Source: a virus. From it: DNA of 64,000 bases. The stretch's first letter is position 1. The number at the start of each line of letters is the position of its first letter. The position numbers were made by a program, and so were the translations under genes. The DNA is taken from IMG/VR virus record IMGVR_UViG_3300044695_004134, positions 102,194 through 166,193 of that record. One strand, given 5' to 3'. Of the stretch, positions 7,030 through 16,043 are shown in pieces. Below the pieces are notes generated by a model that did not search any database, had not been told where the DNA came from, and was given only the letters and a program-made list of their open reading frames with translations.

Positions 7030-9052
7030 GTTTCTGTGAATTGGGTCTGGTCTTAAGAACAGGCTCGATTTCAACGGTGTCACGTGGCTTTCCTGTCATA
7101 GTAGTGCCACCCTGTAATGTAATTTTGGCTGTGGGTAATTTACCACCCTTATCAGTTTTTTCCCAATCATACATGCTTTCATTTTTACCCTTCTTTTTAT
7201 AGATGGATTTAATGATGCGTGCAGATTTCATGTTCTTTTTACGGTGTTCCGATTCCATAGCCTTGACGGAATTTGTAGCTGACATTGGTGAATCTTCGAT
7301 GCCACCAATACCCTCTTGCACAACGTCTTCTTTGACAGACTTCCAACCACCACCTTTTGACTTATACCATTTAGATGCCCAACCGTTTGCATATGCAGAA
7401 GGATAAACATCAAACTTGGAACGTGCCATTGATTTTGCTCTCGACCAAAGTGCTGGATTCGTTGGACTATTTTTTTCGTCCATTTGTTCAGCTTCTTCAT
7501 TTTTTGGAACACAATCGGGTACCATTTTTCCACCCTTCATTTTCATTCCAACTTTTTTGTGAGTGTCCCAACATGCTTCATCAACTTCTTCTTCACTGAG
7601 TTTACCCTTGCCGTAATTTGAAACATTAACGGGTTTACCGCCCTTGCCTGCTCTGTCTGCAACTGGATCATGTCTTCTCTTTGTTGCAACAGCGGCCGCA
7701 CGTTCACTCTTACTGAGTTCAGAGCGTTTTTCTTTTGACATGCATTTTGGTTTTGGTTCACCTGGTTCTCTGGCGCACGGACCTGCTACCTCACCTTTTG
7801 AATTGATTCTTTTCCAATCACCTTCTGGATCAGTCTTGCTGAACCACTTACGCAAGTCTTCACGTGTGATGTGACTATCAAGTTCTCCATTGTCGTTTTG
7901 ATTTTTCAGTTCGTTGATTTTTTTAGCATCATTATCAAACTGTTTTCTAGTAGCTTTCATTATACCAGAAAAGCGTTTGTTACCTTTTGCAACATCACCA
8001 GCTTTATCAGCGGCAGATGCTTGAGCACCAGCGGCTTTCTTGTAACGACCAAGAAGGTCGGAAGAAAGTTCCTCGATATGTTCAACTTCTTCTGAATGAT
8101 ATTGTTTTTGAATCTGATTACCATATGCGCTGATATCCAACTTCTTAGGAGTTTTGTCGGCATATGTACCCAAACGTTTGTCCGCATCGGCACGGTTGAT
8201 ACCCTTAGAACGCTTATTGGCTGTCGCATGATATTCTTTACTGCCAATTTCACCGGCATGACGAGCCACTGCATTTGCGCCGAGTGATTTGTGTGCGGCA
8301 GTTTTGTAACTTTGAAGTGTAGTTGGTTTCAATTCATCAATACGTTCAATTTCCTCTTTGATTGCAACAATTTTATTGTACATGTCCATAGACAATGCAC
8401 CTTCACCACGCATGTTGATTAGATTCTCTACAACTTTGTGTAGGTCCATATCAGTCTTTGCATCTTCACGTGCATACTCCAGAACACGAATTAACAATGG
8501 AATGTCCATTGTTACGGTATCTTTTTCATCAACCGCTTCTTTCACTGCTTTCTTTTCTTCATTCCAATCATCACCACGCTCACCCATACCCGAGGTTTCT
8601 TTCATGTGGCGCATCTTGAAAATTCTGAATTCTGAAGAACGTGAGTATGCTTTCTTTTGATTTCCGTCCATAGACAAAGGATTCAAACCCTTTGACTTAA
8701 TGAAAGACATTAGAAGACCTGTGCCTGCTTCATCGAGTTGTTCAGTTTCTTCTGTTTTCAGATTTTGCTTATCACGGTCAAAAGTATGACCGGTTTTGTA
8801 ACGCTTGAATGCATTTGAACGTGCATATGAAGAACGCTGTGCAAACGTCATAAACTCTGGATTGAATCCAAGTGAACGGATGTACTTCATCAAAAGGCCG
8901 TCCTCATTTAGGGCTTCCTCTTTGACGGGTTGTGCATATTTTGCAGACCAAGGCTCCATTGGATCCTCGTATGGTGAATCGCCAAGTTTGCCCATAACAG
9001 ACTCTTTCTTGGCCTTCAACATATCCTTGACTAATTTACCAGCTTTGCTCAT
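7025..9052 (-). CDS. Large modular virion polyprotein-like protein with repeated basic modules and prohead-protease-like sites
   Basis: The 675-aa protein alternates acidic linkers with basic modules. Two related modules lie at about 51-86 and 111-146 (DGLLMKYIRSLGFNP versus TGLLMSFIKSKGLNP). A second repeat type begins at about 240 and 329 (ELKPTTLQSYKTAA, ELSSDLLGRYKKAA) and recurs in the next gene. A DUF5872-like block (about 405-480, GPCAREP, KCMSKEKR) and a KGG-type block (CWDTHKKVGMKMKGGKMVP, about 494-512) follow. Linkers carry [LI]xE motifs (LNE at 50, LDE at 108) like T4 gp21 cleavage sites. I infer a head-internal protein cut into basic peptides. Confidence 0.6.
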   Translation of the reverse strand: MSKAGKLVKDMLKAKKESVMGKLGDSPYEDPMEPWSAKYAQPVKEEALNEDGLLMKYIRSLGFNPEFMTFAQRSSYARSNAFKRYKTGHTFDRDKQNLKTEETEQLDEAGTGLLMSFIKSKGLNPLSMDGNQKKAYSRSSEFRIFKMRHMKETSGMGERGDDWNEEKKAVKEAVDEKDTVTMDIPLLIRVLEYAREDAKTDMDLHKVVENLINMRGEGALSMDMYNKIVAIKEEIERIDELKPTTLQSYKTAAHKSLGANAVARHAGEIGSKEYHATANKRSKGINRADADKRLGTYADKTPKKLDISAYGNQIQKQYHSEEVEHIEELSSDLLGRYKKAAGAQASAADKAGDVAKGNKRFSGIMKATRKQFDNDAKKINELKNQNDNGELDSHITREDLRKWFSKTDPEGDWKRINSKGEVAGPCAREPGEPKPKCMSKEKRSELSKSERAAAVATKRRHDPVADRAGKGGKPVNVSNYGKGKLSEEEVDEACWDTHKKVGMKMKGGKMVPDCVPKNEEAEQMDEKNSPTNPALWSRAKSMARSKFDVYPSAYANGWASKWYKSKGGGWKSVKEDVVQEGIGGIEDSPMSATNSVKAMESEHRKKNMKSARIIKSIYKKKGKNESMYDWEKTDKGGKLPTAKITLQGGTTMTGKPRDTVEIEPVLKTRPNSQKQ

Positions 9053-9055
9053 TGC

Positions 9056-10084
9056 TTAGTCCTTTTTAGCGGCCTTCGTTGCTGTTGCATAAATTACAGA
9101 TTTCGCATCTTTACCGTAACGCTCTTTGAAACCTGCAAGAGATTTTTTCATCCCCTTAACGATACGTTCTTTTTCACCAGTTTCACCTTTAGTTAGAGTG
9201 CGTTCATCAACTTGTTCAACTTCTTCTTTGTTTAGACGAGCAACAGCACGATGTATTCCTTGATTTCTAACTTTCATCTTATGTTTAAATGGCGCTCTAG
9301 CTGCGGTCACTGCATCAGCGGCTGTCTTTAAACCTGCTTGTACTGCATCATGTTTACGTAAAGGATTTTTATTTCTACCTTTTAATGGGTCAAAACCTCC
9401 CGTACCAGAGTTGGTTTTTGCCATTGCTGTTCTTAAAGCAGAATGTACACCCGTGAAGTTTTGGTCATGCTGAAAGTTTTTAGAAAAATCTTTATTAGCA
9501 GCATCCTTGTAACGCTTAAGAGTGTTTTTGCTTAGTTCATCAAGCTGTTCATATTCTTCAGTTTGCATAAAGTTTTCGATATCTTCCGCAGTAAATTCAA
9601 GTTCATCAACTTCTTCCTTAACGTTACCTGCAACGTCTATCATCACTTTCTTTGGAGCAAATGGATTAGAAGTTTTACCTTTAACACGACCAGCGAGTGT
9701 ATCTGTCGTTACTTTATCAGGATCAATTTCTTCTTTTTTCACTGGTTCATCATCTTTAACAGGCTTCCTGCTATAAACAGTTCCTGTGGAGATTTTTTTA
9801 GAATCAAATCCAGCTTTTTCACCCGGTTTGGTAGGAATCTGACTCTTGTAATTTTTATAGTCGAAAGGATTGTTCGCTTCTTCTACACTTTCTTCTTTCA
9901 TTGGCTTCTTTTCACCACGAAGAATTTTGAAGTCGTGAGCATCAATCTTATTATTCTTATTTTTATCAATCTTGTGTTGATTGCCCTTGAGTGCTTCCAT
10001 CTTAGCCTTAAAATCGGCTTCATTGATATCTTTGATGAGGTCAGCAACAACATCGGTTTGGGTGAATACGTTTTTGTTGAACAT
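9056..10084 (-). CDS. Second modular virion-like protein with EF-hand-like loop
   Basis: The 342-aa protein shares its linker and module style with the following gene: EEYEQLDELSKNTLKRYKDAA (residues about 177-197) matches the ELxxxxLxxYKxAA repeat there. Residues about 40-52 (DKNKNNKIDAHDF) fit an EF-hand calcium loop except for the usual Gly. Possible prohead-protease sites include DINEA near residue 20 and VEEA near 70. The product ends in a basic Ala-rich tail (ATKAAKKD). Role unknown; likely a head-internal or structural protein. Confidence 0.6.
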   Translation of the reverse strand: MFNKNVFTQTDVVADLIKDINEADFKAKMEALKGNQHKIDKNKNNKIDAHDFKILRGEKKPMKEESVEEANNPFDYKNYKSQIPTKPGEKAGFDSKKISTGTVYSRKPVKDDEPVKKEEIDPDKVTTDTLAGRVKGKTSNPFAPKKVMIDVAGNVKEEVDELEFTAEDIENFMQTEEYEQLDELSKNTLKRYKDAANKDFSKNFQHDQNFTGVHSALRTAMAKTNSGTGGFDPLKGRNKNPLRKHDAVQAGLKTAADAVTAARAPFKHKMKVRNQGIHRAVARLNKEEVEQVDERTLTKGETGEKERIVKGMKKSLAGFKERYGKDAKSVIYATATKAAKKD

Positions 10085-10100
10085 TTGTGTCTCCGTTAAA

Positions 10101-10394
10101 TTAGCAGTTCCATTTGCGTAGTGATAATGCTTTTCTAGTTGGTCTACCTTTTTCGTCCTTCATTGGACCTGGCATTCCACCCATTCTAGCACAGAATGAT
10201 TTTCTTCTATTGGCAGCTTTGCTTCCGGGTTTTAATTTGGAAGGTGGCGTAGTTACAGCCATCGATAACTTAGAACCTGGATTTTCTCTACGATAGGAAG
10301 CAATACCCTTCTGGTTCAAACCACCTTCTGGGTTTTTACCTTCTTTGCGCTTCCAAGCGGCAGATTCTTCTAGAAATTTTTTGAAACTTATCAT
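10101..10394 (-). CDS. DUF6321-like basic protein with capsid-targeting-like leader
   Basis: The 97-aa protein starts MISFKKFLEES, a leader with an LEE|S site like those cut by prohead protease. The body (GLNQKGIASYRRENPGSKL, AVTTPPSKLKPGSKAANRR, ...RKALSLRKWNC) is a conserved domain seen in many T4-like and large phages (DUF6321). It is strongly basic, which suits DNA or RNA binding inside the head. It overlaps the upstream gene's stop by 4 nt. Confidence 0.7.
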   Translation of the reverse strand: MISFKKFLEESAAWKRKEGKNPEGGLNQKGIASYRRENPGSKLSMAVTTPPSKLKPGSKAANRRKSFCARMGGMPGPMKDEKGRPTRKALSLRKWNC

Positions 10395-12304
10395 TTCTTT
10401 TTCTTCTTTGTTGGAGGATTAACGGGTATCTTATTCAGAGTATCCATTGGTTCTTTATTCGATGGTCCGTAATAGCCACCGGTGACTCCCATTTCTGTGC
10501 TAGGAGAATCAATTGATTCTTTTCTAAACTTATTGAAAGATTTGCGTGTCACCTCTGCGGTACTATCATATTTATGTTCAGTCTGTTCTCTATATGTCAC
10601 TTGACCAAGACCAGCCATTGGATAAACTGTACCAGAACCACGTGTATCATATTCGGGAGATACACCTGCCACCTTTAAGACTTTGCCTGCTTCGGCGTTT
10701 GAGGTTTTCTGCCTCTTGGATTTTTGTTTGTCTGCGTCTTGCTGGAAGCGGGGTTCTTTTGCTGGACCTTTGGTGGTGATGGTTGGGCTACTGCTTTCGT
10801 AGGTTCTGAAGGTGTAGCTGGAGTTTGAGGTAATTCCTCCGTCTTTAATGTCGTCTGGCTTACCTTGTCTTCTGACAAGTTCGCAACTTGGACAGATGTT
10901 GTCGGCAAGTCTGTAGCGTTTGTAAGAACCGCTTTTTTGGTCGGACCGTCCAGAGGATGTGGCTTTGTCTCCACAGGTGCAACTTGGTCCTTCGGCAAGA
11001 ACAGCTTTGCTATTTGTTTTAGTTTCTGAAACATATTTTTTGTATCCCTTTTCTAATGTAGGTTTTGTTATAAAGTTTTCAAACATCTTATTGATGTTGT
11101 GTTTTTTGTGCCTAACCCTCCAAGATTCGGCGATTTCATTCTCAACGGGGGTATCAAAGAACCAGTTAGTCATTTCATATATGATAGAAATGTCTTCCTC
11201 TTTCTCTGACGTTTCAATTTCATTTGCTTCATTCAAGTCGATAGAGTTGTCAAACTCCAAATACTTTCTGAATTCCTGATTGAATTTCTCTGCAACAAGT
11301 TGTGTTACTTCCCATCTTTCTTGGCGAACAGATTCAGCCATCATTCTTTCATGGCCCTCGTTACGCTTTCTTGATGATTCATTTGTTGTGTTAACAAAAA
11401 CCATCATAGTTTCGTAGCCGAGTTCTTCGAGTTCTTCACGAATGGCAATAATGTTGTATTGTTCGTTTGTTGTACCAGTGATAATCAAAGGCTGACGCTG
11501 GCGGATTGCTTCACGGCGAGTGTCACGTGAAAACTCATAGAGTTTATGTTTGTCGTTGAGAATTGATATTGCTGTCGTTGAAGTAATTTCAACTGCATTT
11601 TGTTCAGCAATAGCTTCACGTATAACAATATCTTTGCCTGAACCTGGACCACCAGAAATAAAAATAGCTTTGAACATTCCGTGGTTCACGTTTTCGTGTA
11701 TACCCATACCTTTGCGAACATCACGGAATAATTCTTTGGCATGTTTCTCTTGCACATGTGGTGGAATACCCTGACGGAAAGAAGCAAAATCACCACTGTT
11801 TGCATGTTCACGCATTTTCGATGCTGACATACCTTCTGCACCCTCGGCATCGGGGTCACGGTGACCGGCAGACTTTACCTCAATCTTTTTGAAGTTGTAA
11901 AGTTTACCTGGACCCTCACCATTGTATTGGTGGAGTTTCTTTTCATATTCCGGAATACGGTCTGAGCCTGCAACCATTACTAAATGGTCATGACCCATAG
12001 CATGTAGTCTAGCCGCATGTTGCAAGAATGTTGGCATTTCTTTGCTGGAAGATTCGATGTTAGCACCAGGAAAGAAACGTTTTGCGTGTAGCAATTTACG
12101 TTTAACGTCTAATGGATTCTTCTTAGCATCCACAGAATGTGAAATAACAACATGGTGAGGTGCATTATAATCGTGTGCGATTTCTTGAACACGGTTAACC
12201 AACTTTTCGTGACCAATAGTTGGTGGATTCATACGTCCAAAAGCCATAACAACAGGCTTGTTTGTTTGCATGTCTTCTTCTATTTTTTGTAAAAACTTTT
12301 TCAT
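10391..12304 (-). CDS. NMN-adenylyltransferase-like / P-loop kinase fusion with capsid-targeting-like leader
   Basis: After a leader MKKFLQKIEED, residues about 17-150 form a nucleotidyltransferase fold: MAFGRMNPPTIGHEKL carries the HxGH-type ATP site and HDHLVMVAGSDRIPEYEKK the downstream substrate region. Residues about 210-330 form a P-loop NTPase/kinase (IFISGGPGSGKDIVI, VFVNTTNESSRKRN). The C-terminal third is Ser/Lys-rich with CTCG and CPSC pairs near 427-460 that could bind zinc. The NadR-like pairing suggests nicotinamide nucleotide metabolism. The start overlaps the upstream stop by 4 nt (ATGA). Confidence 0.7.
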   Translation of the reverse strand: MKKFLQKIEEDMQTNKPVVMAFGRMNPPTIGHEKLVNRVQEIAHDYNAPHHVVISHSVDAKKNPLDVKRKLLHAKRFFPGANIESSSKEMPTFLQHAARLHAMGHDHLVMVAGSDRIPEYEKKLHQYNGEGPGKLYNFKKIEVKSAGHRDPDAEGAEGMSASKMREHANSGDFASFRQGIPPHVQEKHAKELFRDVRKGMGIHENVNHGMFKAIFISGGPGSGKDIVIREAIAEQNAVEITSTTAISILNDKHKLYEFSRDTRREAIRQRQPLIITGTTNEQYNIIAIREELEELGYETMMVFVNTTNESSRKRNEGHERMMAESVRQERWEVTQLVAEKFNQEFRKYLEFDNSIDLNEANEIETSEKEEDISIIYEMTNWFFDTPVENEIAESWRVRHKKHNINKMFENFITKPTLEKGYKKYVSETKTNSKAVLAEGPSCTCGDKATSSGRSDQKSGSYKRYRLADNICPSCELVRRQGKPDDIKDGGITSNSSYTFRTYESSSPTITTKGPAKEPRFQQDADKQKSKRQKTSNAEAGKVLKVAGVSPEYDTRGSGTVYPMAGLGQVTYREQTEHKYDSTAEVTRKSFNKFRKESIDSPSTEMGVTGGYYGPSNKEPMDTLNKIPVNPPTKKKKK

Positions 12305-13497
12305 ATGTTTCTGATTCCTGCAAAGTTTCTACGGGAAAATTCTGCACGATTAACAAATTTATCTGATTCTTTTCCATGATGAAAGACATAACCTTCTGGA
12401 TTAGCCGCTTCACCACCATGTTCATGTTGAAACTCTTGGTGCTGATTCATTACATTAATGAGCACATTTTTTGCTTTCTGTAAATGCTGGTGCATCTTAA
12501 ACAAATTATTGTAGTGTTTTCGGTTTCGGTCAACTTTACCCAATTCATCTTTTAAATCATTTTGTTTAGAAGTTCGGTTCTTTTCAACTTTCAGCTTGTC
12601 GATTTCTTTATTCTTCTTATTTTCTAACCAATTGGAAAAATTCTGATGGTTTGGCGTTTCACCTGTACGAACAGTGTGGTTCATATAAGTTTCTAAGTGG
12701 CCACCGGCACCGTGATGTGTTGATGTTCCTGCATACATGTCCGAACCATGTGTATCATGCACAGATTGTGCGGCCGCAATGTGTTTGTTGAATTCAGCAC
12801 GATCTTTAGGACCGAAATGTACTTTTGATGTATCCATTCTAGGATCAACCGAGAATACATCAGAGTGTGGTTTGAAATTTTCATGGTCAACTTCATGTGA
12901 AGCATTCAGGCTTCCCGCATCTTTACCTGTATATGAAAGGTGTGTAACAACACCAATCTTTGCTTTTTTAACTGAGTCACCATGTGTTCCATGTGCAGTA
13001 TAGGTCAAGCCGGATGGATTTGGATGAAAAGAAACACCACCACTCTTTGTTGGCGTTTTATCTTCGTGTGAGAACATCATGTCACCTTGATATACACCTT
13101 TTTTAGGTGCAACTTTGGGTAAATGCTTTAGTGCATCTCCTAATTTCTTTACTAAACCAGGTGCGTGTCCGTGGTTTTTTTCGATATCAGCAGATGTGTA
13201 ATTAATTTTTGGTGTCTTATTGAATGCTGATTTTGATGCTACAAAAAACTTACCTGTCTCTGGGTGATGGCCATACACAATAGCAGGAGAACCATCATAC
13301 TTTGTTGTAAGTTCGGAAGTTTTTTTACCCTGCTGTATATGTTGCGCGGCCGCAGTTAATGAAACGATAGCATGTTTAGCACCACTCTCTCCGTTCTGGA
13401 GTGGGCGATCTTCTATGTGCGTAAGATGTTTAATCTGACGGCTTGCTCCTTCTTCAGGATCTTCTTGCTCTTTTAAAAATATATTAAATGTTTTCAT
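12301..13497 (-). CDS. Nucleotidyltransferase/ligase-like protein (DUF6267 type) with capsid-targeting-like leader
   Basis: The 398-aa protein starts MKTFNIFLKEQ. At residues 64-71 TTKYDGSP matches motif I (KxDG) of ATP-dependent nucleic-acid ligases and capping enzymes, in which Lys is adenylylated; GVYQGDMMF near 150 could be motif III/IV. The family is common in T4-like aquatic phages but has no tested function known to me. Its substrate might be RNA, DNA or protein. It lies between the nuclease-like gene and the NMN-adenylyltransferase fusion. Confidence 0.6.
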   Translation of the reverse strand: MKTFNIFLKEQEDPEEGASRQIKHLTHIEDRPLQNGESGAKHAIVSLTAAAQHIQQGKKTSELTTKYDGSPAIVYGHHPETGKFFVASKSAFNKTPKINYTSADIEKNHGHAPGLVKKLGDALKHLPKVAPKKGVYQGDMMFSHEDKTPTKSGGVSFHPNPSGLTYTAHGTHGDSVKKAKIGVVTHLSYTGKDAGSLNASHEVDHENFKPHSDVFSVDPRMDTSKVHFGPKDRAEFNKHIAAAQSVHDTHGSDMYAGTSTHHGAGGHLETYMNHTVRTGETPNHQNFSNWLENKKNKEIDKLKVEKNRTSKQNDLKDELGKVDRNRKHYNNLFKMHQHLQKAKNVLINVMNQHQEFQHEHGGEAANPEGYVFHHGKESDKFVNRAEFSRRNFAGIRNI

Positions 13498-13498
13498 A

Positions 13499-14836
13499 TT
13501 AGTGAACTTTGGCTGGAATTACGTTCCAACCATGTACGTCCGATTTGAATGCATTGCTTTTAGTTTTAGGTGAATAGTGTGCTAAGGTGGTCAAACTTCC
13601 GTCTTTTTCAACCTTATGTATGCTCACTCTATCACCATGTTGTGTGGCGGCATATTTCGAATTTTTATTTTTAAACACTCTATTCAGAGGTGATTCACTT
13701 CCTGAAGTAACAGTTGCATGTACTTTAGTTAAAGTGTCACCTTTAGCATGTATTTTTGACCAAGGCATACTTGTTGTTGGAGTCAAATGATTCTGCAACA
13801 TTTTTCCAATCATATTATGACCTTCTTGACCAATATTATTTATTAAATGTGATAGGTGGTCATGAAATTCCGATGAAATTTTTGTTTTAACTGGTTTTGC
13901 TTTTTCGTTTGCCGTGGATTCCAAATCTGTCATTTTTTGATCGGATTTCTTTTTCTTCCTTTCAACGTCTAGTATTCTTGATCTATTGGCCGCAGAAATA
14001 TCACCATAACCCATGGCCTTATGTACTTTTCGTAATCCATCTCTGGAAACTTTTTCCGAATCAAGCACCCTGGTTTCGTGGTGTAAAATACCCTTCATAT
14101 CAATAGCAGGATTCTTCGCTGTGATAGCACTAGATTTACTTGACGATTTTAACGAAAAACCTTCATAGTGTGAATCATCAGGTGTTCTGGCGAGTGAAGA
14201 ATTTTTAACTTCAACTGCAATGTCTGATGGATTTTCTTGCGAGTCGTTATGTTTACCTTTAGTGAAACGTCCAATATCACCAAGTTTTGATGTGTGGCCA
14301 ACATCAGTGATCTTTGCATCAGGACCATGTTTTAACATTATTGCTTCTAAGGCGGCACTAGCCATCTCTTGGCCATGTCGTTTTCTAATACCAACTTGCT
14401 GTGCATTTTTTCCCACGGCTAGTTTACGAATAGCTTCTTCGTGTGGTTGAGTTTCTTTATAATGTTCATCAGTTCCATATGTACCCAAATCTTTATGTTT
14501 GTGGCCTAACATATGAATGGCAGCAGAGTATTCTGAGATTTTTCCTGCGGAATCTGGTGTCAATCCAGCTTCTTCATGTAAAGATTCGGAATCGTAACCC
14601 GCTTTTTCTAAGTCCGACTTTGATGGTGTATCTGATCCATTCGACCAGTGTACGAGTTTGGTTACCTGATTTAAATCTTTATTAAAAAATACCGCGTGTT
14701 TGCCGCGGACATTATTAAACACATGAACATTAATATCATGACCATCTGAAGTTTTATAGGAATGGTGTGGCTTTAGTGCCGAGTATTTGTGGTCTTCACC
14801 GAAACTTTCATTAAGCCAGTGTCTAAAGGGTTTCAT
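13499..14836 (-). CDS. Putative nuclease-like protein with capsid-targeting-like leader
   Basis: The 445-aa protein starts MKPFRHWLNES; LNE|S fits the prohead protease consensus exactly. Residues about 204-230 (NPSDIAVEVKNSS ... EGFSLKSSSKSS) look like a PD-(D/E)xK active site followed by a GFSxKS loop of the kind seen in HpaII-like restriction enzymes. This is a motif-level guess. His- and Lys-rich composition is marked. It is the first gene of the group of leader-bearing proteins in transcription order. Confidence 0.55.
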   Translation of the reverse strand: MKPFRHWLNESFGEDHKYSALKPHHSYKTSDGHDINVHVFNNVRGKHAVFFNKDLNQVTKLVHWSNGSDTPSKSDLEKAGYDSESLHEEAGLTPDSAGKISEYSAAIHMLGHKHKDLGTYGTDEHYKETQPHEEAIRKLAVGKNAQQVGIRKRHGQEMASAALEAIMLKHGPDAKITDVGHTSKLGDIGRFTKGKHNDSQENPSDIAVEVKNSSLARTPDDSHYEGFSLKSSSKSSAITAKNPAIDMKGILHHETRVLDSEKVSRDGLRKVHKAMGYGDISAANRSRILDVERKKKKSDQKMTDLESTANEKAKPVKTKISSEFHDHLSHLINNIGQEGHNMIGKMLQNHLTPTTSMPWSKIHAKGDTLTKVHATVTSGSESPLNRVFKNKNSKYAATQHGDRVSIHKVEKDGSLTTLAHYSPKTKSNAFKSDVHGWNVIPAKVH

Positions 14837-14890
14837 TTATTACTCTCCGAGATGCGACTGTCAACACACTTTGGTCAACTCTTTACTTAT

Positions 14891-15616
14891 TTAGTAACCC
14901 CAAATCTTAATATCCACCCATTTATCCATATCTTCTCTAATCAAGGAATGCTTTCCAATGTTAAATTTACCATCCGTAAAAGGGTGGTCAATATCAATAC
15001 GTTCAACTGGTATAGAATTTCTTAGTAGTTGCTCATGTAGCATTTCGTGGCCACAAAGAGGAACACCGAGGCGCCTCAAATTTAAATATGTTGAAGCGTA
15101 AACATTCATTGTGTCTGGATCAGCAATGGCAAATTGGTCATTCAATAATGGATTAGGTCCATCAGTGTCTTTCGATATATACACTTTGCCTTTTTCCAGA
15201 GAAGAAAAGTCTATGACTTTATTGAGTGCTAGGTCAAACCTACTTCGTATAACAAAGTCATATTTTACATCATTTAAAACTTGATGGCGAATTCTCAGGT
15301 CGTTTGCTTTATAAATTGAATAAAACATTGACGTACAGAAATTAGCTGGATGTGAAGCATTCGGAACAAACATGTCGGAGTTTGTTGTTGCCGGTAATGG
15401 CATATCGTATGCCAGATATATTGGATCGTAGATGAAATTTATATCTTCATACATCTTCATCTGGATTATACCACCCTGTGGTTTCCATGTATGGCAGAAA
15501 ACATCTACATTGTAAATATCTAAAAGATTTCTCTTAATGTAGTTTTTTGCTTGAAATAAACTTCTAGCTTGTCCCGACAGACACAGTGCTAGTTTCAGAG
15601 ATGAATTTTTCGACAT
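14891..15616 (-). CDS. Glycosyltransferase-like protein (RSRFD family)
   Basis: The protein begins LALCLSGQARS, a Rossmann-type start, and contains YDFVIRSRFDL in the centre and LNDQFAIADPDTM after it. Two paralogs in this window share these blocks (VIRMRPDL at 16 kb, VIRSRTDLG at 41 kb). The family is seen in phage and bacterial polysaccharide clusters and is thought to be a GT-A-like glycosyltransferase. Start at 15616 is chosen because the upstream in-frame codon is a non-ATG. It overlaps the GDPD-like gene by 53 nt. Confidence 0.65.
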   Translation of the reverse strand: MSKNSSLKLALCLSGQARSLFQAKNYIKRNLLDIYNVDVFCHTWKPQGGIIQMKMYEDINFIYDPIYLAYDMPLPATTNSDMFVPNASHPANFCTSMFYSIYKANDLRIRHQVLNDVKYDFVIRSRFDLALNKVIDFSSLEKGKVYISKDTDGPNPLLNDQFAIADPDTMNVYASTYLNLRRLGVPLCGHEMLHEQLLRNSIPVERIDIDHPFTDGKFNIGKHSLIREDMDKWVDIKIWGY

Positions 15617-16043
15617 AATCAGTACAGACTCCAATAAGGTTTCGACCCTTTATATATTCCCAATAGGAAGGACACCTTTCAGGCATGACCGCAACTGATT
15701 TGCTTGTTAATTTTTTTCCGGGATATGTCCAAATAACATCATTTGATGTTAGTGTGAAATCATCTTCTTGGTGCCAAAAATAAACATACTTGAATGGTCT
15801 ACCAATTAATTCGTGTAGTGCATCTAAGTTTTTACAGTGTAGCCAAAGGCCTTGTTTGCCGATGAATTCTTCTTTGACCATATATTGTGGCTCATCATGC
15901 CCCAGCCACCACTGGTCTTTTATCCACCAAAGATCAATCTCACAGTCATATCCTTTTTCCAACGCCAATAGGATTTGACTGGGACGATTTTCTTTTCCTT
16001 TGTCGGGTCCTTCAAATAGACCACGATGTGCAATCATTTTCAT
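15564..16043 (-). CDS. Glycerophosphodiester phosphodiesterase-like protein
   Basis: The 159-aa protein starts MKMIAHRGLFEGP and continues with ENRPSQI and CEIDLWW, matching the HR...E.ID metal and catalytic residues of GDPD enzymes; a later LHCKNLDAL fits a conserved strand. It is short for the family (usually about 240 aa) and lacks part of the barrel, so it may act on an unusual substrate. It is embedded in the sugar cluster and overlaps both neighbours by a few bases. Confidence 0.7.
   Translation of the reverse strand: MKMIAHRGLFEGPDKGKENRPSQILLALEKGYDCEIDLWWIKDQWWLGHDEPQYMVKEEFIGKQGLWLHCKNLDALHELIGRPFKYVYFWHQEDDFTLTSNDVIWTYPGKKLTSKSVAVMPERCPSYWEYIKGRNLIGVCTDYVEKFISETSTVSVGTS

Noticed and set aside
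10675-11034. A 119-codon frame on the minus strand, Pro/Lys/Thr-rich, inside the NMN-adenylyltransferase fusion gene
   Set aside because: It lies in another frame of the same strand, within the C-terminal low-complexity part of the larger gene; no ribosome site or family supports it.
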